Part shown: positions 45,367 through 52,610 of the stretch, piece by piece
Position numbering within the stretch: position 1 is the stretch's first letter
Layout of the letters: each line of letters starts with the position of its first letter
NCBI RefSeq assembly: GCF_035989305.1
Contig: NZ_CP108514.1
Location: 6,862,501-6,926,500 of the forward strand
Direction of reading: 5' to 3'
DNA: 64,000 bases
From: Streptomyces sp. NBC_01233
Lineage (GTDB): Bacteria > Actinomycetota > Actinomycetes > Streptomycetales > Streptomycetaceae
The notes under the pieces: generated by a model
Seen by the model: only the letters and a program-made list of their open reading frames with translations
Databases searched by the model: none
Told to the model about the DNA's origin: nothing
Program-made: the position numbers and the translations under genes

Positions 45367-48231
45367 ATGACCATCGAGTCGGACCCCTCCTACCCGGCCC
45401 ACTGGGAAGCCGATGTCGTCCTCCGCGACGGCGGCACCGCCCGGATCAGGCCCATCACCACCGAGGACGCGGGCCGGCTCGTCAGCTTCTACGAGCAGGT
45501 CTCCGACGAGTCGAAGTACTACCGGTTCTTCGCCCCCTACCCCCGGCTCTCCGACCGCGACGTGCGCCGCTTCACGCACCACGACTACGTGGACCGGGTG
45601 GGCCTCGCCGCGACCATCGGCGGGGAGTTCATCGGCACCGTCCGCTACGACCGCATCGGCCCCGACGGCCGGCCCGCCTCGGAGCCCGCCGACGAGGCCG
45701 AGGTCGCCTTCCTCGTCCAGGACGCCCACCAGGGCCGCGGGGTGGCCTCCGCCCTCCTCGAGCACATCGGAGCGGTGGCCAGGGAGCGCGGCATCCGCCG
45801 GTTCGCCGCCGAGGTGCTGCCCGCCAACACCAAGATGATCAAAGTGTTCACGGACGTCGGCTACCAGCAGAAGCGCAGCTTCGAGGACGGCTCCGTCCAC
45901 CTCACCCTCGACCTCGAACCCACCGCCGAGTCCCTCGCCGTGCAGCGCGCCCGCGAACAGCGCGCCGAGGCCCACTCGGTGCAGCGGCTGCTGGCCCCCG
46001 GCTCGGTCGCCGTCATCGGAGTCAGCCGCTCCGGAGCCGGCGTGGGCGCGGCCGCGCTCCGCAACCTCCGGGACAGCGGCTTCCACGGCCACCTCTACGC
46101 CGTCAACGAGGCCGTCACGCGCGATCTGCTCGACGGCGTACGGGCCTACCGCACGATCGGGGCCATCGGAGCCGCCGTCGACCTCGCGGTGATCGCCGTT
46201 CCGGCCGAGCGGGTCCCCGACGCGGTGGCCGCCTGCGGCGAGCACGGGGTGCAGGGGCTCGTCGTCCTGTCCGCCGGATACGGGGAGAGCGGCCCGGCCG
46301 GCCTGGCCCGCCAGCGCGAACTGGTGCGGCAGGTGCGCTCGTACGGGATGCGGCTGATCGGACCGAACGCCTACGGGGTGATCAACACCGCGCCGGAGGT
46401 GGAGCTCAACGCCTCGCTGACGCCCGCGCCGATGCCGATGCGGGGCCGGATCGGCCTGTTCACGCAGTCCGGGGCGATCGGCATCGCCCTGCTCTCCGCG
46501 CTGCTGCGGCGCGGCGAAGGCCTGTCCTCCTTCGTCTCCGCGGGGAACCGGGCCGACGTCTCCGGCAACGACATCCTCCAGTACTGGTACGACGACGAGG
46601 CCACCGACGTCGCCCTGATGTACCTCGAAACCCTGGGCAACCCGCGGAAGTTCACCCGCCTCGCCCGCCGGACGGCCGCGGTCAAGCCGGTGGTCGTCGC
46701 GAAGGGCGGCCGCCACACCCCGGCCGGGCACGTCGTTCCCGGAACCAGGCTGCCGGAGGCCACCGTCTCCGCCCTGCTGCGGCAGGCCGGCGTCATCCGG
46801 GTCGACACGGTCACGGAGCTGGTGGACGTCGGCCTCCTGCTGGCCGCGCAGCCGCTGCCCGCCGGGCCCCGGATCGCGATCCTCGGCAACTCCGAGTCCC
46901 TCGGGGTCCTCACCTACGACGCCTGCCTGGCCCAGGACCTGAGGCCGCTGCCGCCGCTGGACCTCACGACGGCGGCCGCGCCGGCGGACTTCCGGGCCGC
47001 CCTGGCCGCCGCGCTCGCCTCCGAGGACTGCGACGCGGTCGTGGTCACGGCCATTCCCTGGGTCAGCGAACACGCCCTGGCCGACGACCTGGCCGACGCG
47101 CTGCGGGAGGCGGTGGCCGAGGTCCCGGGCAAGCCCGTGGCCGTGGTGCACGTCGAGCTCGGCGAGCTCGTCGAAGCCCTGTCCGCCACGCGGGGCCCTT
47201 CCCCCACCCCGCCCCTTCCCGGAACCGGAACCGGAACCGGAACCGGAACCGGAACCAGGACCGGGACCCCGCCCCCGGCCCCGTACGTGCCCTACCCGAC
47301 CGTGCCCCCGAACGCCGGGCGAGACGAATCGGGCGGGGCGGCGGAGAAGCCCCCCGCGGGGGACCGGATCCCCAGCTACCCCGCCGCCGAGCGGGCCGTA
47401 CGGGCCCTCGCCGAAGCCGTCCGGTACGGGCAGTGGCGCCGCGGCCTCGCCGAGGGCGGACACGTCCCCGAGTTCGAGGACGTGGACGAGGCCGGGGCGG
47501 CCGCCCAGCTGGCCCGGCTGCTGGCCGACGTCGACGGCGCAGCCGTGCTGACCCTGACGGAGTGGGACGCCCGCGAGCTGCTCGCCCGGTACGGGATCGG
47601 CGTCCGGGCCGCCCTGCCCGCGCCCAGCGCCGACGCGGCGGTCCGCGCCGCCGGGATCATGGGCTACCCGGTGGCCCTCAAGACCACAGCCCCGCACCTG
47701 CGCCACCGCGCCGACCTGGGCGGCGTACGGCTCGACCTCGCGAACGAGACCGAGCTGAGGCGCTCCTACGAGGAGCTCACCGACGTGCTGGGCAAGCCGG
47801 CCGAGCTGCAGCCCGTGGTCCAGGCCATGGTGCCGCGCGGGGTCGACACCGTCGTCCGCTCCGTCATCGACCCGGCCGCCGGCGCCGTCCTCTCCTTCGG
47901 GCTCGCCGGCGTCGCCTCCGAGCTGCTCGGCGACACCGCCCACCGGCTGGTTCCGGCCACCGACCGGGACGCCGCAGGACTGATCCGCTCGATCCGGGCC
48001 GCACCCCTCCTCTTCGGCTGGCGCGGCAGTGACCCCGTGGACACCCCGGCCCTGGAGGAACTGCTCCTGCGGCTGTCGCGCCTGGTGGACGACCACCCCG
48101 AGGTGATCGGGGTCTCCCTGGAGCCCGTCGTGGTCGCCGCCGAGGGCCTCTCGGTGCTCAGCGCCACCGTCCGCGTCGCGCACCCGCCCGCCCGCGGCGA
48201 CCTCGGCCCGCGGACCCTCCCCAGTTACTGA
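45367..48231 (+). CDS. GNAT acetyltransferase fused to acyl-CoA synthetase-like (NDP-forming) domains, Pat-like
   Basis: 954 residues. N-terminal GNAT domain (about 8-205: GGTARIRPITTEDAGRLVSFYEQVSDESKYYRFF, AEVAFLVQDAHQGRGVASALLEHIGAVARERG for acetyl-CoA). Then a CoA-binding domain (SVAVIGVSRSGAGVGAAALRNL), succinyl-CoA-synthetase-like domains (GLFTQSGAIGIALLSALLRRGEGLSSFVSAGNRADVSGNDIL) and a C-terminal ATP-grasp (ELLARYGIGVRAA, GYPVALKTTAPHLRHRADLGGVRLDL). This is the layout of protein lysine acetyltransferases (Pat) that control acetyl-CoA synthetase. A Gly-Thr hexanucleotide-encoded linker (about 618-632) lies before the ATP-grasp half. TAAGGT ends 6 nt before the ATG, so leaderless. Confidence 0.92.
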   Translation: MTIESDPSYPAHWEADVVLRDGGTARIRPITTEDAGRLVSFYEQVSDESKYYRFFAPYPRLSDRDVRRFTHHDYVDRVGLAATIGGEFIGTVRYDRIGPDGRPASEPADEAEVAFLVQDAHQGRGVASALLEHIGAVARERGIRRFAAEVLPANTKMIKVFTDVGYQQKRSFEDGSVHLTLDLEPTAESLAVQRAREQRAEAHSVQRLLAPGSVAVIGVSRSGAGVGAAALRNLRDSGFHGHLYAVNEAVTRDLLDGVRAYRTIGAIGAAVDLAVIAVPAERVPDAVAACGEHGVQGLVVLSAGYGESGPAGLARQRELVRQVRSYGMRLIGPNAYGVINTAPEVELNASLTPAPMPMRGRIGLFTQSGAIGIALLSALLRRGEGLSSFVSAGNRADVSGNDILQYWYDDEATDVALMYLETLGNPRKFTRLARRTAAVKPVVVAKGGRHTPAGHVVPGTRLPEATVSALLRQAGVIRVDTVTELVDVGLLLAAQPLPAGPRIAILGNSESLGVLTYDACLAQDLRPLPPLDLTTAAAPADFRAALAAALASEDCDAVVVTAIPWVSEHALADDLADALREAVAEVPGKPVAVVHVELGELVEALSATRGPSPTPPLPGTGTGTGTGTGTRTGTPPPAPYVPYPTVPPNAGRDESGGAAEKPPAGDRIPSYPAAERAVRALAEAVRYGQWRRGLAEGGHVPEFEDVDEAGAAAQLARLLADVDGAAVLTLTEWDARELLARYGIGVRAALPAPSADAAVRAAGIMGYPVALKTTAPHLRHRADLGGVRLDLANETELRRSYEELTDVLGKPAELQPVVQAMVPRGVDTVVRSVIDPAAGAVLSFGLAGVASELLGDTAHRLVPATDRDAAGLIRSIRAAPLLFGWRGSDPVDTPALEELLLRLSRLVDDHPEVIGVSLEPVVVAAEGLSVLSATVRVAHPPARGDLGPRTLPSY
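47221..47256 (+). repeat. Six perfect GGAACC units inside the Pat-like gene
   Basis: (GGAACC)x6 followed by a degenerate seventh unit, encoding Gly-Thr repeats in the linker between the middle domains and the ATP-grasp part. Slippage by whole units would change linker length without a frameshift. Confidence 0.92.
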
Positions 48232-48281
48232 GCGAGTACGACGCGGCCTGGGGGCCCCGTACGGGCCTTAGGATGGACCTC

Positions 48282-48884
48282 ATGGCGAAATCCGGTACGA
48301 CGACCCAGGGGCTGCGCACGGCGATCGAGCGCAGCGGCTACTACCCGGCCCTCGTGGCCGAGGCCGTGGAGGCCGCGGTGGGCGGCGAGCCGATCTCGTC
48401 GTACCTGGTCCACCAGGAGACGACCTTCGACTCCAACGAGGTGCGCCGCCACGTCACCGTGCTGGTCCTGACCGGCAACCGCTTCATCGTCAGCCACACC
48501 GACGAGCAGGCCGCCGACGCCGGGTCCCCGTCCCCGTACGCGACCACCTCCACCGAGTCGGTCAAGCTGTCCAGCATCTCCTCCGTGGTGCTGAGCCGTG
48601 TCGTCGCCAACCCGGAGTCCTACACCCCGGGCACCCTGCCCCGCGAGGTCGTCCTGACCATCGGCTGGGGCGCGGTCTCGCGGATCGACCTGGAGCCGGC
48701 CGCCTGCGGCGACCCGAACTGCGACTCCGACCACGGATACACCGGCAATTCCACCGCGGACGACCTCAGCCTGCGGGTCAGCGAGGCCGGCGACGGCCCC
48801 GAGGCGGTGCGCCAGACCCTGGTCTTCGCGCAGGCACTCTCCGAAGCCACCGCAGCGACGTCGACCTCCCCCTCCGCCCGCTGA
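48282..48884 (+). CDS. DUF5998 family protein
   Basis: 200 residues from ATG 48282. TAGGAT ends 7 nt before the ATG, so leaderless. Core LRTAIERSGYYPALVAEAVEAAVGGEPISSYLVHQETTFDSNEVRRHVTVLVLTGNRFIVSHTDE, then CGDPNCDSDHGYTGNSTADDLSLRVSEAGDG, with a CxxxxC-type motif that might hold a metal. Actinobacterial family without assigned function. The stop shares one base with the ATG of the phosphatase gene (TGATG), so coupled translation and a shared operon are likely. Confidence 0.88.
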   Translation: MAKSGTTTQGLRTAIERSGYYPALVAEAVEAAVGGEPISSYLVHQETTFDSNEVRRHVTVLVLTGNRFIVSHTDEQAADAGSPSPYATTSTESVKLSSISSVVLSRVVANPESYTPGTLPREVVLTIGWGAVSRIDLEPAACGDPNCDSDHGYTGNSTADDLSLRVSEAGDGPEAVRQTLVFAQALSEATAATSTSPSAR

Positions 48885-50086
48885 TGGCGTACTCCGCGGC
48901 GCAGAACTGGCCCGAGCCGGAGCTGCTGGACCTGGCCGGTGCCCCCGTCCCGGAGTACGGCACCGGGTCGCTCGCCGACCTGCTGCCCACGCTCGCGGCC
49001 GGCCAGGGCGTCCCCGGTTTCACCGCCGCCATAGCCGAGCTGACCCCGGCCGACCGGAACTGCGTGTTCCTGGTCGACGGCATGGGCTGGGAGCAGATCA
49101 AGGCCCACCCCGACGAGGCCCCGTACCTCACCTCCCTCCTCGGCAGCTCGCGCGGCGGCACCGGCCACCCGATCACCGCGGGCTTCCCGGCGACCACCGC
49201 CACCTCGCTGGCCTCCGTCGGCACCGGCCTGCCGCCCGCACGGCACGGCCTGCCCGGCTACGCCGTGCGTAATCCGGCCACCGGCGAACTGATGAACCAG
49301 CTCCGCTGGCACCCGTGGACCTCGCCGAAGCCCTGGCAGCCGTACCCGACGGTCTTCCAGCTGGCCGACAAGGCCGGTGTCGCGACCGCCCAGGTGTCCT
49401 CGCCCGCCTTCCAGACGACCCCGCTCACCAAGGTCGCGCTGAGCGGCGGCACCTTCCACGGCCGGATGACCGGCGAGGAGCGGATGGACCTCGCGGCGAT
49501 CCAGCTCGCGGCCGGTGACCGCTCGCTCGTGTACACGTACTTCAGCGAGCTCGACGGAGCCGGCCACCGCCACGGCGTGGACTCCGACGCCTGGCGCGGC
49601 CAGCTGATGCTGGTCGACCGGCTCGTGCAGCGGCTCGCCGAGCAGCTGCCGCCGCGCACCGCGCTGTACGTGACCGCGGACCACGGCATGGTCGACGTCC
49701 CGTTCGACGAGGACTCCCGGTTCGACTTCGACGAGGACTGGGAGCTGAGCGCCGGCGTGGCCCTGCTGGGCGGCGAGGGCCGGGCCCGGCACGTGTACGC
49801 GGTGCCGGGCGCGCAGAACGACGTACTGACCGTGTGGCGCGAGGTCCTCGGCGACCGGTTCTGGGTCGCGAGCCGCGAAGAGGCGCTGGACCTGGGGTGG
49901 TTCGGCGCGCCGGGGGAGTGCGACGAGCGCGTGCTCGGACGCATCGGCGACGTGGTCGCCGCCGCCCAGGCCGACGTCGCGATCACCGCTTCGCGCAACG
50001 AGCCGAACGAGTCCGCGCTCGTCGGCATGCACGGCTCCATGACCGCGGCGGAGCAGCTGGTCCCGCTGCTCGAAATCCGTTCCTGA
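48884..50086 (+). CDS. Alkaline-phosphatase-superfamily (nucleotide pyrophosphatase/phosphodiesterase-like) enzyme
   Basis: 400 residues. Metal-binding and nucleophile sites of the superfamily: VFLVDGMGWEQIKAH (metal Asp), GFPATTATSLASVGTGLPPARHGLPGY (Thr nucleophile), YFSELDGAGHRHGVDSDAWRGQLMLVDRLVQRL (Asp/His), and YVTADHGMVDVPF (DH pair). No signal peptide, so it likely hydrolyses phosphodiester bonds of a soluble nucleotide inside the cell; substrate unknown. Translationally coupled to the DUF5998 gene and followed by the invaded tdk gene, with which it probably formed an operon. Confidence 0.9.
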   Translation: MAYSAAQNWPEPELLDLAGAPVPEYGTGSLADLLPTLAAGQGVPGFTAAIAELTPADRNCVFLVDGMGWEQIKAHPDEAPYLTSLLGSSRGGTGHPITAGFPATTATSLASVGTGLPPARHGLPGYAVRNPATGELMNQLRWHPWTSPKPWQPYPTVFQLADKAGVATAQVSSPAFQTTPLTKVALSGGTFHGRMTGEERMDLAAIQLAAGDRSLVYTYFSELDGAGHRHGVDSDAWRGQLMLVDRLVQRLAEQLPPRTALYVTADHGMVDVPFDEDSRFDFDEDWELSAGVALLGGEGRARHVYAVPGAQNDVLTVWREVLGDRFWVASREEALDLGWFGAPGECDERVLGRIGDVVAAAQADVAITASRNEPNESALVGMHGSMTAAEQLVPLLEIRS

Positions 50087-50139
50087 CCCCTCTTCCCGTC
50101 CCGCACTCCGACCACGGCCCGAAAGGTCCCGTACTTCCC

Positions 50140-50280
50140 ATGCCCGAGCTGGTGTTCTTCTCCGGAACGATGGACTGCGGAAAGAGCACCAACTCGCTGG
50201 GGAGTCCGCCATCTCACGTAGGGGCCGTCGACCACCGCTGCCCCACGGTCTGCCCGCCCCGAAAGGTCACCCTCCTCTGA
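50140..50280 (+). pseudogene. 5' fragment of the resident thymidine kinase gene
   Basis: Reads MPELVFFSGTMDCGKST, the start of thymidine kinase up to the Walker A Thr, then 30 unrelated residues (NSLGSPPSHVGAVD and so on) to a stop at 50280. The first 50 bp are normal Streptomyces codons; the homology ends at the AC of the Walker A codon AC(G), at 50189. The TGA shares a base with the ATG of the intact tdk copy (TGATG), so the fragment may act as a coupled leader. The remainder of this gene is at 54271-54879. Confidence 0.9.
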
Positions 50281-50930
50281 TGTCCGAATTGGTATTTTTC
50301 TCCGGCACCATGGATTGCGGGAAGAGTACTTTGGCGCTCCAGATCGGACACAACCGTTCGGCCCGCGGGCTCCAGGGCGTGATCTTCACCCGCGACGACC
50401 GCGCGGGCGAGGGCAAGCTGTCCTCCCGCCTCGGCCTGGTGACGGAGGCCGTCGAGGCGACCGAGGGCATGGACCTGTACGCGTACCTCGTGGACCAACT
50501 GTCCAAAGGCGGCAGGGCCGACTACGTGATCGTGGACGAGGCCCAGTTCCTTGCCCCCGAGCAGATCGACCAGCTGGCCCGCATCGTGGACGACCTCGGC
50601 ATGGACGTGTTCGCCTTCGGCATCACGACGGACTTCCGCACCAAGCTCTTCCCGGGCTCGCAGCGCCTCATCGAGCTGGCCGACCGCCTCGAACAGCTGC
50701 AGGTCGAGGCCCTGTGCTGGTGTGGCGCCCGCGCCACCCACAACGCCCGCACGATAGGCGGTGAGATGGTCGTCGAGGGCGCTCAGGTCGTCGTCGGCGA
50801 TGTGAACCGCCCGGCGGAGGAGATCGGCTACGAGGTGCTCTGCCGCCGCCACCACCGCAAGCGCACGACCTCGGCCGCGGCCCACGCGGGCGCCCTCTCC
50901 CCGGACGTCCTCCCGGTCAACCACACCTGA
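50280..50930 (+). CDS. tdk: Thymidine kinase (complete, island-borne copy)
   Basis: 216 residues; phosphorylates thymidine in salvage. Walker A SGTMDCGKST (8-17), lasso and Walker B YVIVDEAQFL (~80-89), Arg/Tyr substrate loop, and zinc cysteines (CWCGARATHNAR, CRRHH). The start MSELVFFSG is spelled with TTG, GTA, TTT and AGT codons unlike the resident fragment's CTG, GTG, TTC and AGC, while the downstream half is almost identical at DNA level to the 3' remnant at 54271. This copy is the only intact tdk in the window and presumably supplies the activity. Upstream CCGAAAGGTC resembles the sequence before the resident start. Confidence 0.93.
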   Translation: MSELVFFSGTMDCGKSTLALQIGHNRSARGLQGVIFTRDDRAGEGKLSSRLGLVTEAVEATEGMDLYAYLVDQLSKGGRADYVIVDEAQFLAPEQIDQLARIVDDLGMDVFAFGITTDFRTKLFPGSQRLIELADRLEQLQVEALCWCGARATHNARTIGGEMVVEGAQVVVGDVNRPAEEIGYEVLCRRHHRKRTTSAAAHAGALSPDVLPVNHT

Positions 50931-51109
50931 CGGGCGTATCTGCCGGCCTCGCTTCCGTGGCCGCTTCACGGATGACGATTTCCTTCTGCCCAGTCACCAC
51001 ATTCAGTGTCGGGTCTGGTCCGTTCGTGCGATTGCGGCGCTTCAAGGTGGGGGCGGTGAAGTCTCTTCGTCCTGGGGATCGTGATGCTTCTTCGCCTTGC
51101 TCGTCGCTG

Positions 51110-52066
51110 TCAGCGGTTGGCTGCCAGGAGGGCGTGGGCGTGGCGGATGAGTGCCTGGCGTACCTCCTCCGGGGACAGCACCGTGAGAGGTGTGGCCAGG
51201 CTGATGAGGTAGTCGGCGAGACAGTCGGTGCTGTTGCCGCCGATCTCGACCATGGTGGCTTCGGGGCCGTCAGGGCTGTGTGTGCCGATGGTGGGTGGGA
51301 CTTTTTGCAGGGCGCGGTCCAGGGGGAGCGGGAGGCGGATCGTCGTGTACACGGGGTAGACGACGCTCGCGATCCCCCAGGAGACCAGTGCTGCGGCGTC
51401 GGGCGGATCGGTCAGGTCGACTGGTTCGGTCGTGGGGCGTACGTTCACCACCCGGTCGGCGCGGAATGTACGCCATTCCTGTTTGGTGACGTCCCGGGCG
51501 ACCAGGTACCAGCGCAGGCCGGTGTGGACCAGGCGGTATGGGTCTACGGCTCGCACGGAGGCCTGGCCGGCGTGGTTCCGGTAGGAGAGGGTGGTGCGGA
51601 GTGCGCCGTGGCAGGCTCGCGCCAGTTCCAGCAGCAGAAGCGTGTCGATCTGCGGTTCGCCGGAGCGGGGAGTGTGTTCGAGTGCCCCGTCCAGTGTGCT
51701 CAGCTGGTCCGCGAGGTGTGCGGGCAGGCTCTGGCGGAGCTTGAGCAGCGCGGAGAGGGCGGCTTGCCCGGTGCCGAGGACTCCGTTGAGCGCGGCTTCG
51801 CGCAGGGCGACAGCGACGGCCAGGGCCTCCTCGTCGTCCAGGACCAGCGGCGGCATCCGGGCACCGGGGCTGAGCCGGTAGCCGCCCCAGGGGCCGGGAG
51901 CGGATTCGACTCCGTAGCCCAGGTCCCGTAGCCGGGCGATGTCCCGGCGGACTGTGCGGTCGGTGACCGCCATGCGCTCGGCCAGTTCACGGCAGGTCCA
52001 TTCGGGGCGCACGGACAGCAGCGAAACCAAGCGCAGCAGACGGGAGGAGGTCCTGATCACAGTCAC
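51110..52066 (-). CDS. WYL-domain HTH regulator (YafY type)
   Basis: 318 residues from GTG 52066 (GTG 52060 is also possible). HTH about 5-55 (RTSSRLLRLVSLLSVRPEWTCRELAERMAVTDRTVRRDIARLRDLGYGV), WYL domain about 130-205 (LSYRNHAGQASVRAVDPYRLVHTGLRWYLVARDVTKQEWRTFRADRVVNVRPT) and the usual C-terminal WCX extension. WYL proteins often bind nucleic acids and control defence islands. Divergent from the VOC gene over a long palindrome at 52079-52107 that it probably binds. The 179-bp gap to the tdk stop (50931-51109) holds no gene. Confidence 0.9.
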   Translation of the reverse strand: MTVIRTSSRLLRLVSLLSVRPEWTCRELAERMAVTDRTVRRDIARLRDLGYGVESAPGPWGGYRLSPGARMPPLVLDDEEALAVAVALREAALNGVLGTGQAALSALLKLRQSLPAHLADQLSTLDGALEHTPRSGEPQIDTLLLLELARACHGALRTTLSYRNHAGQASVRAVDPYRLVHTGLRWYLVARDVTKQEWRTFRADRVVNVRPTTEPVDLTDPPDAAALVSWGIASVVYPVYTTIRLPLPLDRALQKVPPTIGTHSPDGPEATMVEIGGNSTDCLADYLISLATPLTVLSPEEVRQALIRHAHALLAANR

Positions 52067-52078
52067 CCAGTGTCCCGT

Positions 52079-52107
52079 ATGACCAGGACAGGCCCTGTCA
52101 GGGTCAT
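52079..52107. promoter_or_regulatory. 29-bp palindrome in the WYL / VOC divergent promoter
   Basis: ATGACC-agg-ACAGG-c-CCTGT-cag-GGTCAT: two nested pairs of perfect arms around one central base. It sits between the two starts and just before the VOC leaderless promoter (TACGGT at 52112-52117). A convincing regulator-binding site; the WYL protein is the obvious candidate. Confidence 0.6.
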
Positions 52108-52124
52108 GGCCTACGGTCCGTCCC

Positions 52125-52499
52125 ATGAGCAACCCGGAGATCCGTCTGCTTTCCTTCGACTTCGACTGTCCTGACCCGGCTGAGCTGGCCCGCTTCTACG
52201 GCGATGCCCTGGACCTGCCCCTGCTGTACCGCAGTGACGGCTTTGTCCTGCTGGGGCGGGAGGGAGCCCCTGGGCTCGGCTTCGTCCGCCAGGCCGGGTT
52301 CCAGCCTCCGGCCTGGCCTGATCCCACCCACAGTAAGCAGGCCCACCTCGAACTGGGCGTCGACGACCTGGACGCCGCGCAGGAGCGGATGCTCGCACTG
52401 GGTGCCGTCCTGCCTTCCTTCCAGCCGCGGCCCGACGTGTGGCGGGTGCTCCTGGACCCGGCGGGTCATCCCTTCTGCCTGTCGACGCACGGAATCTGA
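52125..52499 (+). CDS. VOC-family (glyoxalase/dioxygenase-fold) protein
   Basis: 124 residues. Two beta-alpha-beta units: LLSFDFDCPDPAELARFYGDALDLPLL and LELGVDDLDAAQERMLALGAVLPSF, ending WRVLLDPAGHPFCLSTHGI. The metal positions are only partly recognisable (DFDCP, HLELGV, GHPFC), so catalysis is uncertain. This sort of small VOC protein is often a drug-binding or glyoxalase-like enzyme. TACGGT ends 7 nt before the ATG, so leaderless. It is controlled from the palindrome shared with the WYL gene. A 111-bp gap to the next gene. Confidence 0.85.
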   Translation: MSNPEIRLLSFDFDCPDPAELARFYGDALDLPLLYRSDGFVLLGREGAPGLGFVRQAGFQPPAWPDPTHSKQAHLELGVDDLDAAQERMLALGAVLPSFQPRPDVWRVLLDPAGHPFCLSTHGI

Positions 52500-52610
52500 G
52501 CCCGTCCCGCACCGTCTTCGGCTCTCAGCGTGCTGGTGGAGAACGGTGGCGTTGTCGGCGGCTACGGCTAGCGTGCATCCCTGAACGGGTTCGAGGGTGG
52601 GAGGGCGTTC

